From the NCBI RefSeq assembly GCF_024582835.1, contig NZ_CP102096.1:186001-250000 (forward strand): a DNA stretch of 64,000 nt, read 5' to 3'. The notes under the pieces are model-generated. The model was given only the letters and a program-made list of their open reading frames with translations. It searched no databases and was not told the origin of the DNA. The translations under genes and the position numbers were made by a program. Below are positions 9,101 to 18,758 of the stretch, one piece after another. This DNA comes from Vibrio japonicus. GTDB taxonomy: Bacteria; Pseudomonadota; Gammaproteobacteria; Enterobacterales; Vibrionaceae. Every line of letters starts with the position of its first letter. The first letter of the stretch is position 1.

Positions 9101-10504
9101 ATGAATAATATTGGCTTAGGACGTGGGTCGAGCGTTGAAAAGAGACGTAAGTTACTGCATCAAGGTTTAAAAGTGGCGGTCTATGGTATTCCGCTGTTGG
9201 CGTTGGGATTAACCATCAATAGCTCGGTATTGATGACAGATGCCGGTTATAGCTATGTACACCAGAATAATATTACTGGTGAACTCGATGTATTCACGGA
9301 ACCAGGTATTCATTTTCGAATGCCATTTTTGTCCAAAATTACGCAATACGACCAAGTCATCACCGTTTCTTTTGGAAACAGCAAAGGGGAAGATTTTTAT
9401 CAGCGCCTTGACCCAGTGCAGGTGAGATTTGCCGATACGTACATTGGTCAGATTCCGGTTACTTTCCGCTTTAAGTTGAGTAATGATCCTGAAGCCGTTG
9501 AAAAAATGCATAAAGAGTTTCGTAATAACAGCAACCTCATCGATGCTCTATTGGTAAAGAACGCGCGTAACGTAACCGTGATTACGGCGACCCAATACAC
9601 GGGTGAAGAGTTTTTCCAAGGCGGATTGAACCAGTTTAAATCGAAGTTGGGCGATCAACTCCGAGAAGGGATTTACCTCACTGAGCGCCGACAAGTAGAA
9701 GTTGAACAGCTCGATCTTGCTCCTGTTGGTGTCGATCAGGCGAATGCCAATCAACTTCAACGCACGAATCAACTTATATGGAAAACGGTTCCTGTCACGG
9801 ATAAAACAGGCCAGCCAATTCGCCAAGACAACCCTCTACAACAATACGGTATTCAGGTTACGCAGGTCACCATTGGAGACCCACAACCAGAGAAACAACT
9901 GGATCAATTGCTAGCGGATAAGAAGCGACTGGTTGCCGATCGTATTCGTGCTATTCAAGAGCAGGAAACGTCAAAAGCTCAAGCCGAGACGGAGCAATTA
10001 CGCAAAGAAATTCAGCGTACACGCGAAGTTCAAGATGCTCAGCGCCAAAAAGAATTGGCTATTATCTCGCAACAAAAAGACGTGGAAGTGGCACGCCAGA
10101 TTGCTGAACGTGAAATCGTTGAAGTAGAAAAGACGAAGCGATTAGCGGAAGTAGAAAAAGAGAAAGAGTTGGCGATTGCAGAAGCAAACTTAGCAATTCA
10201 AAAGGCTAATGCATTGTCGGCAGAATTCGAAGCAAAAGCGATTTTGGAAAAAGGCCGTGCAGAAGCGGAAGTTCTGAAAGCGAAGTATGCTGCGTTGGGA
10301 GCAAACCGCGAAGTCTACTTAGCTGAGTTAAACCGTGAGGTGGCAAATTCGCTCTACAACAACTTACAAAACTTCCAAGTTCAGATGCCACAAAACTATA
10401 TCGGTGGCAGTGATGAAACCGGTCTAAAAACCAATTTGGATGTGATTACGGGATTTGGTGCGCTGGGTTTGATGGAGCAAACTAAGAAGGTCGCAAAGCA
10501 ATAA
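9101..10504 (+). CDS. SPFH/band-7 (prohibitin-like) membrane protein
   Basis: A 467-residue stomatin/prohibitin/flotillin/HflKC superfamily protein of unassigned role. ATG 9101 is preferred because GGAG lies 9 bp upstream; in-frame ATG 9086 has none. A short cytoplasmic N-terminus precedes one membrane segment (about 24-45), then an SPFH domain (about 48-260) and a long charged, alanine/glutamate-rich coiled coil (about 270-410). Family members form large ring or cage oligomers that organise membranes or control proteases such as FtsH. It is monocistronic with its own terminator, lying between hslVU and frd. It is not HflK or HflC, which are paired. Its function is unknown to me. Confidence 0.85.
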   Translation: MNNIGLGRGSSVEKRRKLLHQGLKVAVYGIPLLALGLTINSSVLMTDAGYSYVHQNNITGELDVFTEPGIHFRMPFLSKITQYDQVITVSFGNSKGEDFYQRLDPVQVRFADTYIGQIPVTFRFKLSNDPEAVEKMHKEFRNNSNLIDALLVKNARNVTVITATQYTGEEFFQGGLNQFKSKLGDQLREGIYLTERRQVEVEQLDLAPVGVDQANANQLQRTNQLIWKTVPVTDKTGQPIRQDNPLQQYGIQVTQVTIGDPQPEKQLDQLLADKKRLVADRIRAIQEQETSKAQAETEQLRKEIQRTREVQDAQRQKELAIISQQKDVEVARQIAEREIVEVEKTKRLAEVEKEKELAIAEANLAIQKANALSAEFEAKAILEKGRAEAEVLKAKYAALGANREVYLAELNREVANSLYNNLQNFQVQMPQNYIGGSDETGLKTNLDVITGFGALGLMEQTKKVAKQ

Positions 10505-10580
10505 GATCATTGGTGACCAAAAGCTAAAAAAGCAAAAAGATCATGGGTGGTCAAAAAGTCTAAGTGACAAATAAATAATA

Positions 10581-10609
10581 AAAAAAGCTGGTATCTAACC
10601 AGCTTTTTT
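10581..10609. terminator. Bidirectional terminator SPFH gene / frdD
   Basis: Arms AAAAAAGCTGGT and ACCAGCTTTTTT (10581-10592 / 10598-10609) with a 5-nt loop and T runs on both strands serve the convergent genes. Confidence 0.9.
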
Positions 10610-10627
10610 GTTTTTTTAATCAATAGA

Positions 10628-11005
10628 TTAAAGCATAAAAATAAATATGACCGATAAAGCTGAGATGAGTCCAGCGAAGGCGTAGCATGCGACTTTACCA
10701 GCCACACCTGTGTGGAATTTCAAATCGTGCATACCGTGGTGAACACGGTGCATCGCATGCCACATAGGGAGTGCAAGAGTAGCAATGATAAACAGCGCGC
10801 CGATAATGCTGGTGGCGAACTCAGACACACGTTCATAGTTCAATGCATCGGCATCAATGATGCCAAGTGGTACGAGCACACCCAACAGCAAAATTGTGAC
10901 GGGAGTGATCATGGCAAACCAAGTGCCGCCTGCACCAAATAGGCTCCACCATACAGGCTCATCTGAACGTTTTGGCGCTCTATCTACAGAGTAATTCGGT
11001 TTCAT
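10628..11005 (-). CDS. frdD: Fumarate reductase membrane anchor FrdD
   Basis: FrdD is the 125-residue hydrophobic anchor that, with FrdC, holds the catalytic FrdAB dimer on the inner membrane and binds menaquinol. Three membrane helices are visible (around 28-50, 65-85 and 100-124), and the family signature [12 protein letters not shown] is near the N-terminus. The start at 11005 has AAGGAG upstream. It is the last gene of frdABCD, 12 bp after frdC, and ends at a bidirectional terminator. Confidence 0.96.
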   Translation of the reverse strand: MKPNYSVDRAPKRSDEPVWWSLFGAGGTWFAMITPVTILLLGVLVPLGIIDADALNYERVSEFATSIIGALFIIATLALPMWHAMHRVHHGMHDLKFHTGVAGKVACYAFAGLISALSVIFIFML

Positions 11006-11017
11006 AGTTAAAGCTCC

Positions 11018-11401
11018 TTACACCACGATAAGTACAATCAGTGAGATAAACGCGACCGCTGCCCACTGCGTTAAAACGACCACTTTCTTATCGACAGTTT
11101 TGCCTTTCAAACGAATAGGCATAACCTGTGGCATCATGCTGAAAAACGTTTGTGCGTGGAATAAACTGCCTGCAAGCGCCACAATATTAATGGCAACCAC
11201 AAGAGGATTTGCCATGAAATTTAGCCATCCCTGCCATGCATCAGCACCTTTTACCAATGAACCTAAACCGAAGGTAAGGAAAATAGTAAAGAGAATGAGT
11301 GGTAGCACCGTTGCTTCACGCAACATATAGAAACGGTAAAAAGGGTGATCTTTCCACCAAGTTCGTTTCATTTCACGAACGTAAGGTTTACGGTTACTCA
11401 T
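11018..11401 (-). CDS. frdC: Fumarate reductase membrane anchor FrdC
   Basis: The 127-residue second membrane anchor of quinol:fumarate reductase. The N-terminus MSNRKPYVREMKRTWWKDHPFYRFYMLREAT-type region is strongly conserved in the family, followed by three transmembrane helices. Quinol binding occurs at the FrdB/C/D interface. It starts 2 bp after frdB stops and is followed closely by frdD, so the four subunits are translated from one transcript. Confidence 0.96.
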   Translation of the reverse strand: MSNRKPYVREMKRTWWKDHPFYRFYMLREATVLPLILFTIFLTFGLGSLVKGADAWQGWLNFMANPLVVAINIVALAGSLFHAQTFFSMMPQVMPIRLKGKTVDKKVVVLTQWAAVAFISLIVLIVV

Positions 11402-11403
11402 CC

Positions 11404-12162
11404 TTATGCCTCCTCTTTTGCTGGTGTGCCATCTGGCTTCAACATAGCGATGACGAAGTCCATTGAAGACTCCACTTTGCCTTGGTTAACTGCGGCAGCC
11501 GGATCCACGTTTTTCGGACACACTTCAGAACAGTAGCCGACAAATGTACAACCCCAAGCGCCGTTTTCGCCATTGATCAGCTTCATACGCTCAGCCTTGC
11601 CGTTGTCGCGGCTATCTAGGTTATAACGGTGTGCTAATGTGAGTGCAGCGGGGCCAATAAACTCCGGGTTTAGTCCAAATTGAGGACAGGCTGCGTAGCA
11701 AAGGCCACAGTTGATACAGCCAGCGAATTGCTTGTACTTCGCCATTTGCTCAGGTGTTTGTAAGTTGGTGCCATCTTCTGGCTTACGGTCGTTACCGATA
11801 ATGTAAGGTTTGATGGCTTCCAGACGCTCAATGAATGGCGTCATATCAACGATCAGATCTTTCTCGATAGGGAAGTTGGCTAAGGGTTCAATCTTCACGC
11901 CCGTTGGGTAGTCGCGTAAGAAGCTTTTACACGCCAGCTTAGGCACACCATTGACCATCACACCACATGATCCACAGATAGCCATTCGACAAGACCAACG
12001 ATAAGAAAGCTCTTTGTCTAAGTTATCTTTGATGTAACCAATGGCATCGAGTACTGACATTGTTTCATCAAAAGGTACTTCGAACGTTTGTAAGTGTGGT
12101 TCTGCATCATGCTCAGGGTCATAACGCAGGATGTCGACTTTTTGAATGCGATTTGCTGACAT
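11404..12162 (-). CDS. frdB: Fumarate reductase iron-sulfur subunit FrdB
   Basis: FrdB carries electrons from menaquinol to the FrdA flavin. The 252-residue protein has the [2Fe-2S] ferredoxin motif ([10 protein letters not shown] and a distal C near 58-78) and two clusters of the bacterial ferredoxin type, [12 protein letters not shown] (about 149-160) and [12 protein letters not shown] (about 205-216). Its ATG overlaps the frdA stop as TAATG, giving coupled translation. It works at the cytoplasmic face in anaerobic fumarate respiration. Confidence 0.97.
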   Translation of the reverse strand: MSANRIQKVDILRYDPEHDAEPHLQTFEVPFDETMSVLDAIGYIKDNLDKELSYRWSCRMAICGSCGVMVNGVPKLACKSFLRDYPTGVKIEPLANFPIEKDLIVDMTPFIERLEAIKPYIIGNDRKPEDGTNLQTPEQMAKYKQFAGCINCGLCYAACPQFGLNPEFIGPAALTLAHRYNLDSRDNGKAERMKLINGENGAWGCTFVGYCSEVCPKNVDPAAAVNQGKVESSMDFVIAMLKPDGTPAKEEA

Positions 12163-13979
12163 TATGCTTGCTCCTCTGCGTTGTTCTGTGACGCTTTTTG
12201 CGCTTCTTCTGCCGCTGCTTTCTCTGCTGCTTCGCCGTACAGGCGGGCTTTTGGTTGCGACTTAGTGATGGTGACATTGCTGTAGTCGATGCTTGGCGCC
12301 GCGTCTGGCTGGTAGAAAGCCAGTGAGTGTTTCAGGAAGTTCACGTCATCGCGTTCGTTGCAGCCCTCATCTAGGCGCTGGTGAGCACCACGAGACTCTT
12401 TACGCAAAATCGCTGAATGAACCATGGCCTCTGCCACTTCTAGGCCGTATCCGACTTCGATGGCATACAGAAGATCGGTATTAAACACTTTGCCTTTGTC
12501 TTTAATGCTGATTCGTTTGTAGCGCTCTTTTAGCTCTGTTAACTTTTCGATCGTCGCTTGCATCAGGTCTTCTTGACGGTAGATACCACAGCCTGCTTCC
12601 ATGGAATGACCCATTTCAGTGCGGATATCTGCCCAATTTTCATCACCTTCTTGAGCCATCAGGGATTGAATGCGCGCTTCCACGGCTTTTACTTGCGCCG
12701 CAATCGCATCGTCGTTCCAGCCTTTGAACTCAGCGGCACGTTGCACAGCCTGCTCACCTGCAACTCGGCCAAAGACAACAAACTCAGCCAAAGAGTTGGA
12801 ACCTAAGCGGTTAGCACCATGTAGCCCTACAGACGCACATTCGCCTACTGCGAATAGACCTTTAATGCGAGTTTCGCACTGTTTGTCTGTTTCAATACCG
12901 CCCATGGTGTAGTGAACGGTTGGACGGATAGGGATAGGCTCTTTTGCTGGGTCAACGTTCACATACGCTTTGGCCAGTTCACAAATGAACGGAAGACGCT
13001 CTTGCAGATACTCTTCTCCCAAATGGCGAAGGTCCAGATGCACGACGTCACCGAGTGGATGTTTGATGGTGTTGCCTTTCTGTTGCTCATGCCAGAAAGC
13101 TTGCGAAACTTTGTCACGTGGACCCAGCTCCATATATTTGTTCTTAGGTTCCCCTACTGGCGTTTCAGGGCCCATACCGTAATCTTGTAGGTAACGATAG
13201 CCGTTTTTGTTGACGATGATACCGCCTTCACCACGACAACCTTCAGTCATGAGGATGCCAGTACCTGGCAAGCCTGTTGGATGGTATTGCACGAATTCCA
13301 TATCACGCAGAGGAACGCCATGACGATACGCCATCGCCATGCCATCACCTGTCACAATGCCGCCATTGGTATTACAGTGATAAACTCGACCCGCACCACC
13401 AGTTGCAAGTACGACGGACTTCGCCTTGATGGTGATTAGCTCACCTTCAGACATGTGGATCGCGATCAAACCCTGAGCCTCGCCCTCATCCACAAGAAGA
13501 TCCACTACAAAGTACTCGTCAAAGCGTTTGATGTTTTCGTACTTCATAGAGGTTTGGAATAGGGTATGAAGCATGTGGAAGCCCGTTTTATCCGCAGCAA
13601 ACCACGTACGTTCAACCTTCATGCCACCGAAACGGCGCACGTTGACTTCGCCATTCTCTTTACGGCTCCAAGGGCAACCCCATTGCTCCATTTGGATCAT
13701 TTCGCGAGTGGCATTTTCTACGAAGTACTCAACAACATCCTGTTCACACAACCAGTCGCCACCGCCAACTGTGTCGTTGAAGTGGTTATCTAGGCTGTCT
13801 TCATCCTTGATAACGGCTGCAGAGCCACCTTCCGCAGCAACCGTATGGGAGCGCATTGGGTAAACTTTTGAAATAAGAGCGATTTCTAGTTCAGGGTTTG
13901 CTTCAGCTGCTGCAATAGCCGTTCGAAGACCAGCGCCGCCAGCGCCGATGACTGCGATATCTGTGGTAATTGTTTTCAC
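12162..13979 (-). CDS. frdA: Fumarate reductase flavoprotein FrdA
   Basis: FrdA reduces fumarate to succinate during anaerobic respiration. I choose GTG 13979: GGAGGA sits 5 bp upstream and the product then starts [19 protein letters not shown] like other FrdA proteins. A longer in-frame start would add ten unrelated residues. At 605 residues it has a Rossmann FAD site (GAGGAG, 12-17), His45 in SHTVAAEGG for covalent [24 protein letters not shown] for substrate, and [13 protein letters not shown] near the end. It is first gene of frdABCD, divergent from epmA, as in E. coli. A CRP-like site lies about 170 bp upstream. Confidence 0.97.
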   Translation of the reverse strand: MKTITTDIAVIGAGGAGLRTAIAAAEANPELEIALISKVYPMRSHTVAAEGGSAAVIKDEDSLDNHFNDTVGGGDWLCEQDVVEYFVENATREMIQMEQWGCPWSRKENGEVNVRRFGGMKVERTWFAADKTGFHMLHTLFQTSMKYENIKRFDEYFVVDLLVDEGEAQGLIAIHMSEGELITIKAKSVVLATGGAGRVYHCNTNGGIVTGDGMAMAYRHGVPLRDMEFVQYHPTGLPGTGILMTEGCRGEGGIIVNKNGYRYLQDYGMGPETPVGEPKNKYMELGPRDKVSQAFWHEQQKGNTIKHPLGDVVHLDLRHLGEEYLQERLPFICELAKAYVNVDPAKEPIPIRPTVHYTMGGIETDKQCETRIKGLFAVGECASVGLHGANRLGSNSLAEFVVFGRVAGEQAVQRAAEFKGWNDDAIAAQVKAVEARIQSLMAQEGDENWADIRTEMGHSMEAGCGIYRQEDLMQATIEKLTELKERYKRISIKDKGKVFNTDLLYAIEVGYGLEVAEAMVHSAILRKESRGAHQRLDEGCNERDDVNFLKHSLAFYQPDAAPSIDYSNVTITKSQPKARLYGEAAEKAAAEEAQKASQNNAEEQA

Positions 13980-14378
13980 AGTTATCCTCCAGTGTGAATG
14001 TGCGGTCATGCCCGCTTGTTATTGTTAATTCGGGGCATAACTCCCCAAAAGTGGTAGAGCTAGTGTAGAAGAGCCACTTTATAGAAAAGTTGATGTATTT
14101 AGGTTTTTGCTTCGGAAATGCATGCAAGAGCATAAAAAATATAGGATGTGTGATAGTTGTCACGGTGGTGCTCTTAATGCACAAAATTGAGCGCAACAGT
14201 AAGTGTTACCAAGGTGTTGCCGATCATGGCGGCTCATTTACCCCTTCTATTAATATGGGTAACAATTATTATCTGTAGAACGTTACTGCTGCGCTGGGAG
14301 TGTAGAAAACTCCACTTGCAAAGGCAGTAAATAGTGGTAATTTTGCCGGAATTTGAAAGGTCGAGGCACAGAAAAAAG
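13980..14378. other. frdA-epmA divergent control region
   Basis: Four hundred bases without a gene. It contains the frdA Shine-Dalgarno (13985-13990), a half FNR-like TTGAT at 14090-14094, a good CRP-like site at 14149-14164, and the GGAG..CTCC hairpin near 14297-14313 close to epmA. I see no full FNR palindrome, although frd would be expected to respond to anaerobiosis. Confidence 0.5.
14149..14164. promoter_or_regulatory. CRP-like site upstream of frdA
   Basis: TGTGA, six bases, TCACG: 9 of 10 positions of the CRP half-sites match with correct spacing. It is 170 bp upstream of the frdA start codon and 215 bp from epmA, so the regulated direction is not decided by position alone. Confidence 0.5.
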
Positions 14379-15344
14379 ATGAACTGGCAACCCACAGCAA
14401 CCATTGAACAGCTTAAACAAAGAGCGAATACCGTTCAGGCTATACGTCAGTTTTTTGCCAGTAGGAATGTGCTGGAAGTCGATACGCCTGCCATGAGCCA
14501 TGCGACGGTAACAGACATCCACCTACATACATTCCAAACCGAATTTGTTGGTCCAGGCTACGCAGATGGTCGCAAGCTGTACTTTATGACCAGTCCAGAG
14601 TTTCACATGAAACGTCTTCTTGCGGCAGGCAGTGGTTGTATTTATCAGATCTGTAAGTCGTTCAGAAATGAGGAAAATGGTCGTTACCATAATCCCGAAT
14701 TCACCATGTTGGAGTGGTATCGAGTCGGCTTTAACCATCATCAACTGATGGAGGAGATGGATGAACTGCTTCAGTTGATACTGGGGTGCGGCCAAGCAGA
14801 GCGACTGACTTATCAACAAGCCTTTTTGAATGTACTAGGTGTGTGTCCGCTAGAAGCATCAATGAGTGAGTTAAAAACTGCTGCGGCTTCGCTCGGTTTG
14901 AGTGATATTGCCGAGCCAGAAGAAGACCGTGACACGCTATTGCAACTTTTGTTCAGCATCGGTGTGGAAGCAAAGATTGGTCAGGACGCTCCTGCTTTTG
15001 TGTATGACTTTCCGGCATCTCAAGCGGCGCTGGCAAAAATTAATGCTCAAGATCCGCGAGTTGCAGATAGATTCGAGGTGTATTTTAAAGGGATAGAATT
15101 AGCGAATGGGTTCCATGAACTAGACAACCCAAAAGAGCAACTTAAGCGATTTGAAGAAGACAATGCGAAGCGAGTAGAGATGGGATTACCCACTCAACCA
15201 ATTGATCATCATCTTATTGCCGCGTTGGAATCAGGATTGCCAGAATGTGCCGGGGTTGCACTTGGGGTTGATCGTTTGATTATGCTTTCGCTGGGTTGTG
15301 ATCATATTGATCAGGTAACCGCGTTTCCGTTTCCAATAGCCTAA
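14379..15344 (+). CDS. epmA: EF-P--(R)-beta-lysine ligase EpmA
   Basis: EpmA (PoxA/GenX/YjeA) is a class II lysyl-tRNA-synthetase paralogue lacking the anticodon-binding domain. It attaches (R)-beta-lysine to Lys34 of elongation factor P, relieving ribosome stalling at polyprolines. The 321-residue product from ATG 14379 begins [16 protein letters not shown]; the in-frame GTG 14334 would add 15 non-family residues. Class II motifs appear as [37 protein letters not shown] and [12 protein letters not shown]. Its partners epmB and efp are in this window at 54.5-56.2 kb. Divergent from frdA as in E. coli. Confidence 0.96.
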   Translation: MNWQPTATIEQLKQRANTVQAIRQFFASRNVLEVDTPAMSHATVTDIHLHTFQTEFVGPGYADGRKLYFMTSPEFHMKRLLAAGSGCIYQICKSFRNEENGRYHNPEFTMLEWYRVGFNHHQLMEEMDELLQLILGCGQAERLTYQQAFLNVLGVCPLEASMSELKTAAASLGLSDIAEPEEDRDTLLQLLFSIGVEAKIGQDAPAFVYDFPASQAALAKINAQDPRVADRFEVYFKGIELANGFHELDNPKEQLKRFEEDNAKRVEMGLPTQPIDHHLIAALESGLPECAGVALGVDRLIMLSLGCDHIDQVTAFPFPIA

Positions 15345-15501
15345 GGAATAGCATGAGGAAATGTGCAACAGATTCTTATTCTGAGTGCTTTTGGCTCGCG
15401 TAGCCTCATTATCCTCGTTATACTCCCAACTTGAATTTTAGCCTAGAGCTGCCTTCCACCTAGGGTGTGATAGATAGCTCTATTATCGAAGAGCACAGGA
15501 C

Positions 15502-15936
15502 ATGCAAGAGTACATCGCATTTTTTCAAGAGAACATGATTCTTTCTCTATTATGGGTAGGTCTATTAATTGCCCTTATCATGAGCATCGTTAAGTCAGCG
15601 ACAGCGGCATATAAAGAAATTACAGTCACGGAAGTAACAACGTTGCTAAACCGTGAGAATGGTGTGGTGGCTGATATCCGTACTCAAGATGAGTTCCGTA
15701 AAGGTCATATTACCGATGCAGTTCACATTTTACCTTCTGATATTAAAGCGGGTAACTTTGGTAGCCTTGAAAGCCGTAAATCTGACCCAATCATTGTAGT
15801 ATGCAAATCAGGTCAGACAGCTCAAGAGAGCGCGAACCTTCTAGCAAAAGCTGGCTTTGAAAAAGTAAGCTTGCTTAAGAATGGACTGATTGCCTGGAAC
15901 GAAGCAAATCTACCGCTTGTAAAAGGTAAGAAGTAA
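15502..15936 (+). CDS. yibN: Membrane-anchored rhodanese-like protein (YibN type)
   Basis: A 144-residue protein with one N-terminal membrane helix (about 10-32) and a single rhodanese domain (about 43-140). The active-site loop contains Cys101 in VVCKSGQTAQ, the expected persulfide-carrying cysteine. It immediately precedes secB, as yibN precedes grxC-secB in E. coli; here no grxC is present between them. A role in sulfur transfer or in membrane protein insertion has been proposed for the family, but the substrate is not known from sequence. Confidence 0.88.
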   Translation: MQEYIAFFQENMILSLLWVGLLIALIMSIVKSATAAYKEITVTEVTTLLNRENGVVADIRTQDEFRKGHITDAVHILPSDIKAGNFGSLESRKSDPIIVVCKSGQTAQESANLLAKAGFEKVSLLKNGLIAWNEANLPLVKGKK

Positions 15937-15955
15937 TAGACTCGCAGATTACTCG

Positions 15956-15981
15956 AAACGCTGATTGAAAAATCAGCGTTT
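15956..15981 (+). terminator. Hairpin after yibN
   Basis: Perfect arms AAACGCTGATT and AATCAGCGTTT (15956-15966 / 15971-15981) with a GAAA tetraloop. The U run is short. Confidence 0.65.
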
Positions 15982-16094
15982 AACCCAGATTGATGTGAAC
16001 ACTTCCACGAATTTTGGTGGAACCCTAGTCTTAGTTACATCTCTCGGTTAGTCTCGAAACAGACAAATGAATCAAGGACTAAAGGATTTTTAAA

Positions 16095-16565
16095 ATGGCT
16101 GAAGCAGCACCACAACAAGAAGCGCAAAACTTCGCAATTCAACGCATCTTCCTAAAAGACGTATCATTCGAAGCACCAAACTCACCTGTTATGTTCCAAA
16201 AAGAGTGGAACCCAGATGTGAAACTGGATCTTGATACTCAAAGCCGCGAGCTAGGTGAAGGTGTGTACGAAGTGATTCTTCGTCTTACTGTTACAGTGAA
16301 AAACGCAGAAGAAACTGCGTTCCTATGTGAAGTACAACAAGGTGGTATTTTCACTGCTGAGAAGATGGAAGCTGGCCAATTAGCACATTGTCTAGGTGCG
16401 TTCTGCCCGAACATTCTATTCCCATACGCTCGTGAAACCATTTCTAGTCTAGTGGTTAAAGGTACGTTCCCACAGCTAAACCTAGCACCAGTGAACTTTG
16501 ATGCTCTGTTTATGAACTACCTACAGCAACAAGCACAGCAAGGCGAAGGTCAAGCTGAGGCATAA
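16095..16565 (+). CDS. secB: Protein-export chaperone SecB
   Basis: SecB is the tetrameric cytoplasmic chaperone that keeps preproteins unfolded and hands them to SecA. The 156-residue acidic protein contains the typical strands ([19 protein letters not shown] and [15 protein letters not shown]) and the conserved [15 protein letters not shown] segment. The start has AAGGA upstream. The gene is separately terminated but sits in the yibN-secB-gpsA-cysE order shared with E. coli. Confidence 0.98.
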   Translation: MAEAAPQQEAQNFAIQRIFLKDVSFEAPNSPVMFQKEWNPDVKLDLDTQSRELGEGVYEVILRLTVTVKNAEETAFLCEVQQGGIFTAEKMEAGQLAHCLGAFCPNILFPYARETISSLVVKGTFPQLNLAPVNFDALFMNYLQQQAQQGEGQAEA

Positions 16566-16596
16566 TTAGCTTTCTCTGAGTCATCAGAGAGTGAAG

Positions 16597-16642
16597 AAAT
16601 GCACAGAGCATCTACTATTACGGTGCGATGTGCATTTTTTGT
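16597..16642 (+). terminator. secB terminator
   Basis: Arms AAATGCACA (16597-16605) and TGTGCATTT (16629-16637) with an A/T-flanked stem and T run. Confidence 0.75.
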
Positions 16643-16736
16643 TTTAAATTCACGTGTAGAACCTAATTCTTACTGTCCTTAAAAAAGGGCGATAAGAACT
16701 GGATTCTAGTCAATTACACGACAATCGGGCGAAACA

Positions 16737-17771
16737 ATGACAGATAAACATACCAATAATGCTTACGGAAAACAGATTTCGATGACCGTTCTCGGCGCGG
16801 GTTCTTACGGTACTTCGTTGGCGATTTCGTTGGCGCGTAATGGTGCTAATGTTGTGATCTGGGGACACGATCCTAAGCACATGGCACGCCTTGAGAGTGA
16901 TCGCGCTAATCACGAGTTTCTACCTGGGATAGAGTTTCCGGAATCATTGATCGTTGAGTCTGATCTAGAGAAAGCGGTTCAGGCGAGTCGTGATCTACTC
17001 GTTGTCGTTCCAAGTCATGTGTTTGGCATCGTATTGAATAATGTTAAGCCGTTTTTGCGTGATGACTCTCGTATTTGTTGGGCGACGAAAGGTTTAGAGC
17101 CTGAAACAGGAAGACTACTAAAAGATGTGGCACATGATGTCTTAGGTGAAGGCTACTCATTGGCTGTACTGTCAGGTCCAACGTTTGCGAAAGAATTAGC
17201 GATGGGGATGCCAACCGCTATATCAGTGGCTTCGCCTGACTCGAAATTCGTCGAGGACTTACAAGAAAAAATCCACTGTAGCAAAACTTTCCGTGTGTAT
17301 GCCAACAGTGACTTTATCGGTATGCAACTTGGTGGCGCGGTGAAAAACGTCATTGCAATTGGTGCAGGGATGTCCGATGGCATCGGCTTTGGGGCCAATG
17401 CGCGTACTGCGTTGATTACTCGTGGATTAGCAGAAATGACTCGTCTTGGTGTCGCGCTTGGTGCGCAAACAGAGACCTTTATGGGCATGGCTGGTTTAGG
17501 CGATCTCGTACTAACATGTACAGATAACCAATCACGAAATCGTCGCTTTGGTTTAGCTTTAGGCCAAGGGAAAGATGTAGAGACCGCCCAGACTGAAATT
17601 GGACAGGTTGTAGAGGGCTATCGTAATACGAAAGAAGTCTGGCTACTGTCTCAGCGTATGGGTGTAGAGATGCCGATTGTTGACCAAATTTATCAAGTGT
17701 TGTATCAAGAAAAGGATGCAAGATTAGCAGCAAAAGATCTGCTGGCACGAGATAAAAAAGCGGAAGCTTAA
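16737..17771 (+). CDS. gpsA: Glycerol-3-phosphate dehydrogenase [NAD(P)+]
   Basis: GpsA makes sn-glycerol 3-phosphate from dihydroxyacetone phosphate for phospholipid synthesis in the cytoplasm. The 344-residue protein has a short extension, then Rossmann motif [12 protein letters not shown] (about 18-29). The catalytic lysine lies in [14 protein letters not shown], and the C-terminal helical domain has [25 protein letters not shown]. Start ATG 16737 has only a weak ribosome binding site; the internal ATG before VLGAGS is possible but would remove the extension. cysE follows 34 bp downstream, so the two are probably one transcript. Confidence 0.96.
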   Translation: MTDKHTNNAYGKQISMTVLGAGSYGTSLAISLARNGANVVIWGHDPKHMARLESDRANHEFLPGIEFPESLIVESDLEKAVQASRDLLVVVPSHVFGIVLNNVKPFLRDDSRICWATKGLEPETGRLLKDVAHDVLGEGYSLAVLSGPTFAKELAMGMPTAISVASPDSKFVEDLQEKIHCSKTFRVYANSDFIGMQLGGAVKNVIAIGAGMSDGIGFGANARTALITRGLAEMTRLGVALGAQTETFMGMAGLGDLVLTCTDNQSRNRRFGLALGQGKDVETAQTEIGQVVEGYRNTKEVWLLSQRMGVEMPIVDQIYQVLYQEKDARLAAKDLLARDKKAEA

Positions 17772-17805
17772 CAGCAAACGCGACATCTAGGGATTAGGGA
17801 TATTG

Positions 17806-18627
17806 ATGAAACATTGCGAGAAACAGAAAGTTTGGCAAGCGATAGTACGAGAAGCTCGTGAGCTGTCAGAGCAAGAGCCAATGCTGGCCAGCTTTTACCA
17901 TGCGACCATTATTAAACATGATAGCTTAGCCTCTGCGCTGAGTTACATTCTTGCCAACAGACTCAATACTGCGTCTATGCCAGCGATGGCGGTGCGTGAA
18001 GTGGTCGAAGAAGCCTTTAAGGCTGATATCACGATTACCGAAGCCGCAGCTTGTGATATCTGTGCAACGGTAAATCGAGATCCTGCCGTTTCTATGTATT
18101 CGATGCCTTTGCTGTATCTAAAGGGATACCATGCACTTCAAGGTTATCGTGTCGCAAACTGGCTTTGGGGTCAGGGGCGTATCGCATTAGCAACGTATCT
18201 ACAGAACCAAATCTCAGTCGCTTGCCAAGTGGATATTCACCCAGCAGCTCGGATTGGTCGTGGCATTATGCTTGACCACGCAACGGGCATCGTTATCGGT
18301 GAAACGGCAGTGGTTGAAAATGACGTGTCGATATTGCAGGACGTTACGCTTGGTGGTACGGGTAAAGAGTGCGGTGATCGCCATCCTAAAATTCGCGAAG
18401 GTGTCATGATCGGTGCGGGCGCAAAAATACTTGGAAACATCGAGGTTGGAGAAGGCGCGAAAATTGGTTCTTGTTCAGTCGTGCTTCAGCCTGTACCAGC
18501 GCATACCACCGTTGCTGGTGTTCCTGCTAAAATTGTTGGCCGACCTCAGACGGATAAACCTTCACTGGATATGGATCAGCAGTTCAACGGGAAATCTCAA
18601 ACCTTCGTTGGTGGGGATGGTATCTAG
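17806..18627 (+). CDS. cysE: Serine O-acetyltransferase CysE
   Basis: CysE makes O-acetylserine, the committed step of cysteine synthesis, and is feedback-inhibited by cysteine. ATG 17806 (AGGGA 5 bp upstream) gives 273 residues, the E. coli length. An N-terminal helical trimerisation domain (1-140) precedes a left-handed beta-helix of hexapeptide repeats (about 143-245). The catalytic region includes IMLDHATGIVIGETAVVEND and GGTGKECGDRHPKI. The C-terminal tail SLDMDQQFNGK is the segment that contacts cysteine synthase in the family. A strong terminator follows. Confidence 0.97.
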   Translation: MKHCEKQKVWQAIVREARELSEQEPMLASFYHATIIKHDSLASALSYILANRLNTASMPAMAVREVVEEAFKADITITEAAACDICATVNRDPAVSMYSMPLLYLKGYHALQGYRVANWLWGQGRIALATYLQNQISVACQVDIHPAARIGRGIMLDHATGIVIGETAVVENDVSILQDVTLGGTGKECGDRHPKIREGVMIGAGAKILGNIEVGEGAKIGSCSVVLQPVPAHTTVAGVPAKIVGRPQTDKPSLDMDQQFNGKSQTFVGGDGI

Positions 18628-18644
18628 TTGATAGGCTAGTTTTG

Positions 18645-18678
18645 AAAAAAGAGCTAACTTTTCGGTTAGCTCTTTTTT
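18645..18678 (+). terminator. cysE terminator
   Basis: Arms AAAAAAGAGCTAAC and GTTAGCTCTTTTTT (18645-18658 / 18665-18678) form a 14-bp perfect stem with a 6-nt loop and T run. It can serve aphA from the other side as well. Confidence 0.92.
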
Positions 18679-18702
18679 TATGGTGTGACTTATCACTCAG
18701 TC

Positions 18703-18749
18703 ATAAAGACAAATAAAACGTCGTTGAATTAACGGCAACTTGTCTTTAT
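18703..18749 (-). repeat. Inverted repeat in the aphA 3' region
   Basis: Perfect 10-bp arms ATAAAGACAA (18703-18712) and TTGTCTTTAT (18740-18749) lie 10-56 bp beyond the aphA stop codon. Copies of TTATCACT at 18690-18697 and 18746-18753 form a short direct repeat. There is no U run, so this looks like a 3' UTR structure rather than a classic terminator; the shared cysE terminator lies beyond it. Confidence 0.6.
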
Positions 18750-18758
18750 CACTTGGAT

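Noticed and set aside
13566..13863. Open frames on the plus strand opposite frdA
   Set aside because: They are long only because frdA codon bias leaves few stops in the antisense frame. No ribosome binding site or family similarity.
14090..14094. FNR site upstream of frdA
   Set aside because: Only the TTGAT half is present; the matching ATCAA half is missing.
14334..14378. Upstream GTG start of epmA
   Set aside because: The added 15 residues are absent from EpmA; ATG 14379 matches the conserved N-terminus.
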